Assembly: GCF_964199755.1 (NCBI RefSeq)
Contig: NC_133901.1
Coordinates: forward strand, 50,317,324-50,381,323
Direction: 5' to 3'
Source of the DNA: Larus michahellis
Taxonomy: Eukaryota; Chordata; Aves; Charadriiformes; Laridae
DNA length: 64,000 nt
Part shown: piece by piece, positions 36,501 to 46,899 of the stretch
How the letters are laid out: each line of letters begins with the position of its first letter
Numbering within the stretch: position 1 is the first letter of the stretch
The notes under the pieces: model-generated
Seen by the model: the letters and a program-made list of their open reading frames with translations, nothing else
Told to the model about the DNA's origin: nothing
The model's database searches: none
Made by a program: the position numbers and the translations under genes

Positions 36501-39500
36501 GCCTGGGCTGCAGCCTGGTGACCTGCTGTGAAACCCTGGACACTGTTGCTGGAGACACAGGGAGCAGAGGGTTAGATAATTCTGCCTTGAGCCTTGTGGG
36601 GTTTTCACTTCTCATCTATTTTTAGCTGACCGAACAGCTGGCCTTGGAAGCCTGTTTACAGCCTGGAAAGCTTCTTTTTGCTAAACTGTTCTAGGTGTAA
36701 GACCCCTGAGAAAGCCTTAACTCTTTGAGAGCCAGCGCTGAGGCTGGCACTCTTGTCTCCCATTGACCGCCTAAGATGAATTTATACAAGCAGAATTGCA
36801 GCATGAGGAACCACAGATTCATTCACTTCAGCCGTATTTGTTACATCTTTGTGCACCTATAGCCAATCCCCTGGTCCCAACAGGAAAGACCATGTGTGAT
36901 ATATAAACCAGGTAACTTGTATTATACAGTTGTGTGGGCTGTAATACACAAGAGATGATACATTTTTACATCTGGTAGGAGTCAAGCTTTGATCTCACTT
37001 ATGACCAATACATAAAACATTTTTCCAAACATATTTTATCGGTTTCTGTTCCACACAAGTATTTATTAAAATTGCTGTGTGCAAAGACAAGACCTTGTGC
37101 TGGCACCACAAGGTCTATAAATCCTGCACGGACTATTTGCTCTTTCACTGTGTACTGCAGGGATTGTGCCTTCTGGCCTTGACTGGGGAGAGTGGATGGC
37201 CTGGAAAATAAGACTAACTTGATTCTACTGATGGATACAGCTTGCTTTCTTGCCTTGCTGCTGGTTAGATTTGGTTTGTTAATGCACATATTGCAACAAA
37301 CAAAACCCTTCCTTTTTGTCATTTTCCTCTTGTGGTCTCCAGGAAGTCTTTCATGTTTTCCCAGGCTGCTATCGCTTCAGTCTTTCTCAATGTGTACATA
37401 CCCCTCCCCATACATACAGAAAAGAGACATAAAGGCAGTCATCTTCCATGTTTTTATGTTGTCACAGGTATCCTGTTGTTCTGGTGCCCTGTAACACTTA
37501 GCTCCCACACTCTAATTAAGCTGACTTTGTTGGGCTATCTTAACCTTGACATGAAACACTTCTATTTCTTGTCCAGCTTGCTTTCCCACAGGTTAGCCAA
37601 TGTATCTCTGTCTGGACCTTTACCTGCTCTGGCAAAAGCTGTATTTCCTTTCCCTTCCTCCTATATTTCATACTGATCACTGCTGGGGACAACACACAGA
37701 TCCCTCTCTTCTCACCCTGGTCATATAAAATGACTATGAGTTGTCCATGAAAAGGTGTGCTTCCATTGCCCTTGCTGCTGTTCTACGACTGCTCTATACT
37801 GAATATAGAGAATAACTCACACAAAGTTCTGCCACTGGTTTTGTAACTAAGACATAAAACTGGTCACATCACGGGGACTTGGGACCTTCTGGGGTTCTGG
37901 GACTCAATCCTGCAAATGTGAACGGACCATGTCCTGTAACAGGGATTCTTACTCTCTTTTCTCCTGCCCTAGGATCACTTTCAGAAGTTCATCCCACCAG
38001 GAGGGCATTACGGGGAAGATGCTGATAGCTATGCCCAGGGACGGATGGTAGGAGGAGTGACAGCTGGGCAGCATGGCGCCAGCAAGCAGCAGTATCCTGG
38101 TGCCCCTCCTAGGCCTGGAAGCAAAGGCGGCCCTGGGGACAGCAAAGGGGAGCATGCAGGGGAATTGGCTGGAAGTGGTGGAGAAGGAGGCGATGGTACT
38201 GACAAGGGCAAGTATCTCTGCAAGAACAAGAAATAGCTAAAGCTATCAGAGCTCGTGCCAACCTTACTCTTAGGGACAAATAAATTAATTTGACTAAAAC
38301 CTGAATTCTTCCAAACTAAGTTCCATTGCAAAGTCTAGAAAAACTTAAGTGCCTTCAGCTTGATAATTTTCTTTGCATGCTTCTGTGTTGCTCAATCATA
38401 GGTAAGAGCCAGAAATACCTGCCTTGGCTGGACCAAAGAAATGATGGGAAACTTAACTACTGAGCTCCTAAGGTTGATACGGCAGTGTGCCAGTATGGCA
38501 TTCCCTTGCCTTTCAAGGCTTTCACACTGACCACTACTGGAGACAGAAGTATTAGCTCTTTAGCTCAGTAGTCTGACCTGACACATCAGTCTTGAGTATA
38601 CCAGCCCTGATTTCAAATCAAAGTTTTCACCTAAACAAACAGCACTTTTTGGATAATCTTCAGAAAGGAACAGTGATATTTCTAAAAGTATCTGGTAATT
38701 ACCACCAGTCTAGTGAAGCAATATCTTTATGAGTAAAAGTATTTTTCATTGAACTTAGTCCTTGCTTAATTTTATCCTCTGTTTAGATTGGCCAGAAACT
38801 TCTAGAACCAAATCCCTTGTATGAAAATCATCAGGTGAAAGAGTTATTTTAACAGTCCCTATGTGATTTTACAACAAAAAGCAAATTTGGTTGGGAACCA
38901 GGAACTGCTGTTGTAAATTACCAAATGAGTGACTTGTAAAATCCAAGGCTTTTCGTTTACATTCTGGAAGAATGTGCACTTTATATCAAAATCAGTTTTT
39001 ACATTCATGGGCATCCCTGTGATAAAGAAATCTGTGTAGACTCTGTCTTCTTACAGGACATTTTTCTCCATTGTTATCCTATTTCTGTGTGCAGGGAGAA
39101 GGAGGATTAACATCATCCCATAGCTTTTACTGCAGAGGTGGATCCCAACTGCAGTTCTTCATCCTTTTATTCTTCAATCCTAGCAATCAATTTACTACTA
39201 AACTACTTAGTTTAAGTCCTTCACAGAGAAAGAGGGAGGCAGTTGTGGGTTTTTTTTAATGAAAATGAGATTCTTGTACATGTCTGCAATTCTTTGAAAC
39301 CAGGAAAGCCCAGGATTTGACAAGGTTTGAAGAAAATAAGCAAGACAACGAAAGAAGGTGTGATGAAAGTTTCAGATAATAGTGTTCATTCTTTGCCACT
39401 TACTTCATAAGGATTTATGTTTTCTACACAAACTATAGCACAATGAAAGCACTAAAATGTCTAAATCCATTAACCTATTATTCTCGTCTGCCCTAATCAA

Positions 39501-41791
39501 GCTTAGTGGAAGTCATTGCTCAGGAGTTTTAAGGTTTCTGAAGATTGAGGTTAATACATATCAATACATAATCAATGCTATTATTATCAAGGTAGTATTT
39601 TCCAGAACTAGACCAAAAAAAAAAAAAAAAAGAGGCACACAGAATGAAAACCTTTATCTAAGCTCATTTGCTTCATCAAGCAACCAGAAGCTAACCTAAA
39701 ATTTCTGGCGATCAAGTATCTGACTTAACAGCATAGTGCAGCTCTGTCATTGACAGGATCTTAACTTCCAGAGAGATACCCCATCATACTTTCAAACTGC
39801 TTTTAGCCATCCTGAGATGGTTGAGACAGACTTGTCTCTAACATCCTGGCTCAGGACGGGGAAAATATGAATGTAATCCCAAAGAAAATGCCAACCTATA
39901 AAAATACTGAGATAAGGGAGATGGTAATTTTAGAACATTCAAGAACAGACTACTGAGAAACATGTTAGTAAAGATGGCTGTGGGTTGCCAAGACCCTGAA
40001 ATACGATGGTTAAAGGTTTTTGGTCAGTTAGAGCTAACTTCAAAGTTTGAGCTAACTTCAAAGTTTGAGCCTAGTTTTGGAGTTTACAGTCAGAGCTTTG
40101 TTTTTTGCATCTCATGATGATGATGATTTTTATGTGGAGGGGTTATGTCTGCTATGATCAGAAAGGGAAGACAGAAGTAAATTATGAAATTAGATAGCAT
40201 TTTGCCTTGTATAAAGTTTCCCTCGATATAGCAAAAGAGATGACGGGGTAAGGACATTGGTTCTTGGTGTAAGAGGTTTCTATTTGAGTGACCAGAGAGA
40301 ACAATGAAAAATTAGCTTTCAAATATATGCTCTAATGTAAATTCCTGGATGAGTGGATCTTAGCCTGTGGTACACATACTTTTGCAGGAAGGACAGAATT
40401 GGCATATGACAGTCTTTTTTAAGAGAAATCTAACCATAAAGTCTCAGGCTCCAGAATCTGGAAATCAAGCTGGTGTCTCAACTTCAGTAGCAGATTACAG
40501 ATAGGCAATGTATCTAGAGTGAGTGTCACCTAACTAGTGTTTTACCTTCCTCTGTTTACAGATGGAAAGTCAGGAGGCAAAAAAATCACTATATTTAAAA
40601 CTTACATCTCCCCCTGGGAACGAGCAATGGGTATCAGCCCCGAGGACAAAAGTCAGTTCACCATTGACTTGCTGTCATATAGCCCCAAAGCTGATTTCCC
40701 TCATTACAAGTCTTTTAACCGGTAAGTCTTCTTGGATATTCAATTAATTTTATTTAGCATGAGAAAACACAATAACCCTGACCATAGCCCTTTTGTCTTG
40801 TGCAATGTAAATAGGTTTTAGTCACATGTCATGTTGCTTAGCACAGTCTCCTGTGAACGACGTTTGGAGGCCTACAAAGAGAAAATACATTAAGAGCTAG
40901 AGATTTTAATTCAGTTTATGGACAGAAAACCTACGCAGCAGGATAAGAGGACTTTAATCCTATTTTCCTTTCTTTCTCGCCCCATTTGACCAGGGAGATT
41001 TAGCTTGCCACTGTTTATTACTGCAGCCATTTAAAGTTCAAGAGTTCAGGAAAAATACTTAACGATAAGAAGCCATATACTTCACAGTACTTCAGATAAG
41101 AATCAGGATCTTCCTGCTGCTTCTGATAAGAACTGAAAGTTTTGCAAATATTTCTAGGGCAGCAACAATTTTCTGTTAGCCTCTCCATAGAATTTTTCCA
41201 CCCACTTCCATAGCCTCAGGGCATCAGTACCCAGGACAAACGCAAATCCCACTCATTTCTGCAATAACGCAGCCTCTGCCTCCTACATGTACAGGGTACC
41301 AACAGGTGTGAAAGGTGTATGGTTTGATGGAGATTGATGCAACAGGGAGGAAGGAAGTGCACAGGGGAAAAGAGGGTTCTTTTTTGTTTTAAAATCTTTT
41401 TTAGTACATAGGCAATGGATACGTGTAGGTTCTTGGAAAGGATTTATTGGCAACAGTGGTAAAATTTACAATCATCTCAATAACTTTGATTATTTATTTT
41501 CTAAATCCTGTTGTTTACCTATGTTCTGTTTGCTAATGCCATGTATTCCCCTATGCCAGGACTGCCATGCCTTACGGGGGTTATGAGAAAGCAGCCAAAC
41601 GGATGACCTTCAAAGTGCCTCAGTTTGATATTTGCCCTTTGCTTCCAGAATCTCTTATGATATATAATCAAAATTTCAGCAACAGACCCTCCTTCAACAG
41701 AACCCCGATACCTTGGATGCCTTCAGGAGACTCCTCCGAGTACCATACTGAGGTCAACGTGCCAAGGAGTGGTGAAACAGAAGAGTTGTAG
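27478..41791 (+). CDS. MYOZ1: MYOZ1 (myozenin-1 / calsarcin-2 / FATZ-1), complete CDS, five coding exons
   Basis: Join of 27478-27553, 29192-29373, 37973-38207, 40562-40721 and 41560-41791: 885 nt, 294 residues plus stop, against 299 remembered for human. The exon phases (1, 0, 1, 2) are mutually consistent. Myozenin-1 is a Z-disc scaffold of fast skeletal muscle that binds alpha-actinin, filamin C, telethonin and calcineurin. Diagnostic features: N-terminal M-P-L-A-G-T-P-A-P; L-N-L-G-K-K-I-S-I-P-R-D-V-M-L-E-E-L-S-L-L-T; K-G-S-K-M-F...E-K-F-I-Y-E (residues 57-75); a Gly-rich linker in exon 3; F-K-T-Y-I-S-P-W-E-R-A-M; F-N-R-T-A-M-P-Y (216-223); F-N-R-T-P-I-P-W (263-270); and the C-terminal E-T-E-E-L ligand for PDZ domains. 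MYOZ2 is excluded by the Gly-rich linker, the S-P-W-E-R-A-M block and the ETEEL end. The third intron seems to use a GC donor. Confidence 0.96.
27554..29191 (+). other. MYOZ1: MYOZ1 intron 1 (between coding exons 1 and 2)
   Basis: GT-AG intron of 1638 nt, ending 'catatgttttatag'. Nothing else is recognised in it. Confidence 0.85.
29192..29373 (+). CDS. MYOZ1: MYOZ1 coding exon 2
   Basis: 182 nt, residues 26-86, between AG 29190-29191 and the donor GTG|GTAGGT (GT 29374-29375). The split codon G|TC gives Val26. It contains the most conserved myozenin block, L-G-K-K-I-S-I-P-R-D-V-M-L-E-E-L, and the 19-residue K-G-S-K-M-F...E-K-F-I-Y-E motif at 29284-29340, which is shared with SYNPO2L. In the family this N-terminal half contributes to partner binding at the Z-disc. 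Confidence 0.95.
29374..37972 (+). other. MYOZ1: MYOZ1 intron 2 (8.6 kb)
   Basis: GT-AG intron of 8599 nt, ending in the pyrimidine-rich 'tactctcttttctcctgccctag'. Two perfect MEF2-type cores (CTATTTTTAG) occur at 29770-29779 and 36616-36625. No exon, RNA gene or clear transposon is recognised; reading frames of up to 127 codons (30902-31285) show no family resemblance. Confidence 0.8.
37973..38207 (+). CDS. MYOZ1: MYOZ1 coding exon 3 (Gly-rich linker)
   Basis: 235 nt, residues 87-164 plus one base. It opens with D-H-F-Q-K-F-I-P-P-G, matching the family's D-H-F-Q-K-F, then becomes a low-complexity Gly/Ser/Ala/Gln linker (G-E-L-A-G-S-G-G-E-G-G). In this family the linker is the fast-evolving region and is disordered. 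The 3' end is set by phase: the best site is AAGG|GCAAGT, a GC donor at 38208-38209, giving the split codon G|AT (Asp165). A weak GT at 38196-38197 is also in phase and would remove four residues. Confidence 0.85.
38208..40561 (+). other. MYOZ1: MYOZ1 intron 3, apparent GC-AG intron
   Basis: 2354 nt, beginning GCAAGT and ending 'cctctgtttacag'. The +3 to +6 bases (AAGT) are perfect for U1 pairing, the usual compensation in GC-AG introns. It contains an 18-bp tandem duplication at 40031-40070 and a 17-18 base A-run near 39616. Confidence 0.7.
40031..40070 (+). repeat. Exact 18-bp tandem duplication (2.2 copies)
   Basis: GAGCTAACTTCAAAGTTT occurs at 40031-40048 and again without mismatch at 40049-40066, followed by GAGC. 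Perfect identity implies a recent replication-slippage event or active polymorphism. It lies inside MYOZ1 intron 3. Confidence 0.97.
40562..40721 (+). CDS. MYOZ1: MYOZ1 coding exon 4
   Basis: 160 nt between AG 40560-40561 and the donor ACCG|GTAAGT (GT 40722-40723). It completes Asp165 and encodes residues to 217 plus two bases of Arg218. It carries F-K-T-Y-I-S-P-W-E-R-A-M-G and K-A-D-F-P-H-Y-K-S-F-N-R, conserved C-terminal calsarcin-domain blocks. In the paralogues this half carries alpha-actinin- and calcineurin-binding regions. Confidence 0.96.
40722..41559 (+). other. MYOZ1: MYOZ1 intron 4
   Basis: GT-AG intron of 838 nt, ending 'attcccctatgccag'. Nothing further is recognised. Confidence 0.9.
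41560..41791 (+). CDS. MYOZ1: MYOZ1 coding exon 5 (terminal)
   Basis: Starts after AG 41558-41559, completes Arg218 and encodes T-A-M-P-Y-G-G-Y-E-K-A-A-K-R-M-T-F, then N-R-P-S-F-N-R-T-P-I-P-W and the C-terminal G-E-T-E-E-L before TAG (41789-41791). The final five residues are the class of ligand that myozenins, myotilin and palladin share for PDZ domains of the ZASP/Enigma type (established knowledge). Confidence 0.97.
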
Positions 41792-42120
41792 ATCCCCACT
41801 GCCAAGGCTTTCCTTTTTTCTCAGCCCTTCCTATTTGCAAGCTGATAGTAAGGAGCTGAAAAGTGCAACTCTAGTTCTGTCAGCCCTTCCTTTCTTTTGC
41901 CCTTAGCCCAGAGAAGTTCCTAGCAGGTTCTAAACTTATCTTCCCTGTGCTGTTGATCCATATCAGAAACAGTTTAAGGGAAAGGAGCTTTTTATTCACC
42001 AGGGCATAAAAGGGCAAAACTAGGATGTCTTCTGTTTAGCAATGCTAAATGCTGCCTGTCTGCTCTGTAATAGATCTGTTTTGTCATCTATTAACAAGTA
42101 ATAAAACACCAAGAGGAAAA
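41792..42120 (+). other. MYOZ1: MYOZ1 3' UTR
   Basis: About 325 nt from the stop codon to a cleavage site inferred 15-20 bases after AATAAA at 42100-42105. An A-run at 42117-42125 and the T/TG-rich 'cctttgtgttttctc' just downstream fit a cleavage region. Confidence 0.75.
42100..42105 (+). terminator. MYOZ1: MYOZ1 polyadenylation signal AATAAA
   Basis: Canonical AATAAA 309 nt after the stop codon, with a GT/T-rich downstream element at about 42126-42142. It is the first such signal after the CDS. Confidence 0.8.
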
Positions 42121-43057
42121 AAAAACCTTTGTGTTTTCTCTTTAAAAAATATGCTGAATCAATTTGGGGATTAGCAGTAACAAAAGTTTCTATCTGAAAT
42201 TAGCTGTTAGGTGTGGGAAGAAATATTGGGGACTAATGGGGATGGTCACATCAAGGTGAATTGGATAAATACTTCAAAACTGAGGGTGAAGAATGATGAC
42301 TTTGAGACAAAATGATCCAGGTAATCATAACAGCATCAGAGATAAAATAGCAAGTCAGCCTGTCAGTGTAACAGACATAAAAGTATTTCACGGCCACCTA
42401 AGATTCCCCAATTCTCCAGAGTATAAAATAGGTGATAGCTTAAGCAGTTTTTTTTTCACACAGAGAGACCAAGAAGGCAATGGGTCACGAAGGAACAGAA
42501 GCACACCCAAGTCAGATGACTTGCCTGTAGTTACAGAGCAAGAAAGAAAAAGCTTTAATTACAACAAAAGTAATTTGACACCTGCTGTTGTGTATTACTT
42601 ACTCAAACACACAGCATCAAAGTCTATTCCATTTCTTGTAACAGTTTTATCAATGCCACACACATAGACAGAAAGGCAGGCACTGTGGAAAACCAATAAA
42701 GAACTTTATTTATCTATATGAAATACCTTCTGTTTCATGAACATTTGCACTCTGACACATACAAGACTGCCATTTCACTACCATACCCTAGCTCAGCCTG
42801 CATGGGGACTGGTTTGGAATTCCCTCTCCTGGTGCCTTCTTTAGATTGACATTTCCTCTTATAAACAGGGCTAAATAGCTTATTTACAGGGACAGCTTCC
42901 ACTGAAGTACTTTTAATTTACTAGTTTTTCCTCCTTGTCTGGAAATCCCTGCAACCATATATTTGATTTTTATTCTGTTTGGATAGTTACAAGGTTGGCT
43001 TTATTACAGTCCTCTAAAAGGCTACTGCCAGGGCTACCCTGATATCGCTTAAAAATT

Positions 43058-43090
43058 TACTACTACTACTATTACTACTACTACTACTAC
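43058..43090 (+). repeat. (TAC)n trinucleotide microsatellite
   Basis: Ten to eleven TAC units, interrupted once by ATT near 43071. It is short and intergenic. Confidence 0.95.
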
Positions 43091-44494
43091 AAAGCTGCAG
43101 AAGTAATGAGTAAGTAGTTTCCTAACCTTTCTGCTGAAATGGCTAAAGAACATTTATGATATGTCCTATTAAATGATTAAGAAGTATCCATAACTCAGTT
43201 CCTATGACTAAAGTTAGAAACATTAAGGTGGTACTTTGAAGAACATTTCAACAAAAATGAAAAAGGTTGTCTTTTTTGACATGCTCCTATAAAGTATTTG
43301 AAGTTCGAGTTGAAAATAAACCATTAGAAAAACCTATTTTGTTTCTTTGCATAAAATGGATCCAGGAATTAGTTGAAAAGTCATTTCCCACACTAATTTC
43401 CTTATCTAATGCCAACATAAATACATGCAAATTTCACTGGTGAAAGACATTTAAATGGGAAATTCTTACATCCTACTAAACTATTAGTTTATTCTGTATT
43501 TGATCTCTGTCTGGAGATAAGGTTGCTGTGGGTTTTCCAACACTTTTAATAAATCCAGCTTTTTCAATTGCATTGTAATTAAGAGGGAGGAATTTCTTTT
43601 CCAGTTCGAAAAGTATTCTAACTGTATTACAAGAATCCAAGCTCCAAAGAGAATGCGAGAACTTCAGAAAGACAGAGGAAATTTCAGAGAAAACTAGGTG
43701 ACACTAAGCAAAATATTTTCCCACAAAATATGCCACTTATTGCCTCCCCTTTTCTGACAGGGATTTTAGACTCTTGGAATATGGAATTACATGATTTTTT
43801 TACTGTGAAATAGATGATGCTTTCATGGTAAATATGTGAAGAGCAGCAGAAACAACACAGTTTGGTATCTGAATGTCATGGTCTGTTTTCAGTAGCAGAT
43901 ACTCCAGATCATGGTCCAGTTAGACATGTCAAGGTGCAGAGAGGGCTGGCTGCTCCGAGGAGGGGTGAGCCCCAGATGAGCCCAGCACAAGCAGTGCCCT
44001 CACCAACCAGCACACAAGCCCACCACATCTGAGCACGGCATCATGACACGGTCCATCACTCATCCCACACATGGGGAGCAGATAAATCAGGCAAGGGGCC
44101 TTCCAGGGTGTCTGGTCAGGAGGAAAAGGAGACAGGGCTGGATACAAACTACACTGTGGGTCCAAAGTCCATCTAGGACACAAGCTAGCTACAGCACATA
44201 TCTCAGGTCCACCCAGGGGACAGAGCCCCTACAACACAGGTCAGACAAGGGCCTCAGACTTATTGAGCTTAAATGGGGTTTCTGGGCCATAAGTGGAGTG
44301 AAGGTCCCAGCTAAGGCTGGTCAGGGCAAGTAAGGGCTATTGGTGCACACAAGGCAATGATACCAAAATGTCTGGGAATTCCAACATAATCACAACAATT
44401 ATTTGAGCTCTACTGGAGCACGTGGGAAAAAAAAGACTAAATAAAACAGGTCTTTAAGCATGCAGGGAAAGTTAAATACTGTGCAGAAAGAGCA

Positions 44495-44510
44495 CAGTGC
44501 TCCCTGGTGG
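44495..44510 (-). promoter_or_regulatory. Candidate CTCF binding site
   Basis: The + strand reads CAGTGCTCCCTGGTGG. The - strand core CCACCAGGGAGCAC matches the CTCF core CCASNAGRKGGCRS at 13 of 14 positions. The position between a muscle-specific gene and a CpG-island promoter would suit an insulator, but occupancy cannot be seen from sequence. Confidence 0.4.
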
Positions 44511-46881
44511 TGTATTTTCAAAGTCCCCACGTACAAGGAAGGCAGCATCATCCAGCAAGTAGGTCAAAGGACGGGGAATACACCCAAAGCTCTCACGGGT
44601 TCATAATGTACTGTTGGACAAGAGTTTTTGTCTGTGTGCTCCATTATCCCAAACCCTAAATGAGGATAAAAAGTTGCAATGTGCTTGGAATTAGTATTGT
44701 ATCACTGCAAATTATTAATAATATTGCTATAATCCATACGTGTAAGCTAAGAGGATCCTTCAATTTTGGTAAATCTGCTTAATGAGGCATATAGGTCTTC
44801 TTTTGTCAGTACACCTTCAATCTCAAATCCTGTCAAGCAGGATTTATGTGCTTTTGTTTCTAGTACAAAATGGGAAATACAACACTATATTTTGTAGAAC
44901 AATTCACACTATAGTCTTGCTGTTTACATAGCTTAAAATACATGCTAGTTTAGTCATTATTCAAAGTAACATTAGAAGTAAGAAAAATCAGTAATCCAAA
45001 TTGTGCCTTAAAAATAATTAATTTCAGTGAGGCTTGCAGCTACTGTAATCAGGGCAGGAGTTTGTCCAAAATGTTCAAATATTTAAGAGGAAGTAAGTAA
45101 CTGCTCCTGCTCTTTGTTTTCCTTGGGCTATGATGTAGACTCAGGGGAATCGCCTATGTCAGAGAATTATTTATATTGGAAATAAGAGGATTTTATAAGA
45201 TTTAATTATAGTGAATTTCCCCCACATACTAGGAGCTACAGAATGGAAACTCAGTCATCTGCCTTTAAGCAGGATCATTGCAGTTAGAGATAAAAAAGAA
45301 CTAACAAATTATTGAGCCCATCCTCCTGTAAAGGCAGGCTACAGTTCCCTCATAGAGGATGTACTGGATATTAAGCTTATACTCCATGGAACAGCAGCCA
45401 AAAATCCATTTAATAGAGAGGGGCTGGCCCATGAAAAACAGATTAGATAGATAGAATTTTCTGACATTCCAATCTTTCATTCAGAACAAAAGTTATTATA
45501 TTTTTATTTATTAACAGTGTTATTTTTAGGAATATTATTTTACAGTTTCCAAGCTTTGAAATGCTTATCTCATGTAAGGCAACTTGTATGATAAAGAATC
45601 CAAGTCATACTGAAAATGTGTAAAAAATAACACCCATGTTTTAATGTAAAAGGAAGGTGTTTAACAAATCTCAGCAATACTGTCCATAAATATGGACTTA
45701 TGTTATAAATTCTTGCCTGAAGCTATAGCTGATGGCATAAATATTTGGCAGGTAGTAGCACAGTTGGTATGCTTCTCTGCATTGCACAGAAAACCTTCCA
45801 CTTGACTGCAATGTATTCCTTAGTCAAAGGGTTTGCATCTCACAATTGTCTCTCTCATGTGAGCAGCTTGCCATTAGTGATGATGATGATATAATTCATA
45901 CAGCTAACATCTGGGAATTACATTTGATGTTGTTATTGAAAGAGCACTTAGAGGAGATGGCTTTGTCGTTAGGCTTAGTGACTCTCTGAAATAAAAATTG
46001 GAACAGTTTCAGGCTGTTGGGAGAATATGGGCTGTGTCTTGTTTGATTTTTTTTTTTAAATCATACTGTGAATACATAATATTTATTCACTTCTCTTATA
46101 CAAGATGGCAGGCACCAGACAGAAGAGAACCTGAACACGATCATTCTGTTATAGAGCAAAGAGGTCTGCATGTGCCTGTTGCTCCATGGGAAGCGCTGAT
46201 TTGTGGTGCAAGGCTTGAACATTCACTGCACAAGTTTTTTTTTCCTGCCTAGCTTGTCTGCAAGTATATGTTCTCTTCCACAGACGACTGCCACAGGTGC
46301 GATCATCTGGCAAACACCCCACTTCCAAAGGACTGGCCCTTGGCACAACAAGCTGCTGTTATCATTTTTCTGGCAACTTAGGGGGTCCACCGCTGCCCAT
46401 CAGCAGCACATGTGCTGATTTCTCTTGAAAGAGTATCAGAAAAGTTTGCTGGCTCACAGCACATTAGTACATTTATATGCAATCTCATCTATGCCCAAAT
46501 CCTCAAATTGCAGGTTACAAACTAGTTTAGACTAGTTGCCTGTTCTGTCTTGGAGATGTGCCTGACCAGGACCACAGATAATCAAACAGAATTTGCAGAC
46601 ACAGGCAGAAGCAAGATTGCACACATTTTGTGAAACCCTACAACTTTTGTGAACTGCTGAGTATGTGGGATTTGAGACTATTAATTATATTCATGGCATC
46701 ATATATCTATTAGTGAAAGTCTCTTCAGCTAATGTAATTAATTAGCAGTGCCTTTATGCTATACCTCTTGCTCTCTCTGTGTTTAACACACAGTAAGTGT
46801 CATCTTCTCTCTGATGACGATCTGCTTACAGTACAGCTTAAATGATGCTTTAATGAGTGCAAGTACTTGCTCAGGTATATA

Positions 46882-46899
46882 TTGTGTTAATTAACACAA
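46882..46899. promoter_or_regulatory. 18-bp perfect palindrome with TTAATTAA core
   Basis: TTGTGTTAATTAACACAA is perfectly self-complementary. The TAATTA core is a dimeric homeodomain-type site, and another TAATTAATTAG cluster lies 150 bp upstream (about 46735-46745). This suggests a regulatory element, but base composition makes chance occurrence possible. Confidence 0.3.

Noticed and set aside
38196-38197. GT donor for MYOZ1 exon 3 instead of GC
   Set aside because: It is in phase, but -2, +4 and +5 mismatch the donor consensus, whereas the GC site has perfect +3 to +6 bases. Kept as an alternative rather than the main model.
12087-41791. Identification as SYNPO2 and MYOZ2 (the paralogous locus)
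   Set aside because: The C-terminal R-T-G-M-Q-A-N-V-W-R-P and R-R-F-S-T-P-A-P blocks fit SYNPO2L. The M-P-L-x-G-T-P-A-P start, Gly-rich linker and ETEEL end fit MYOZ1, not MYOZ2.
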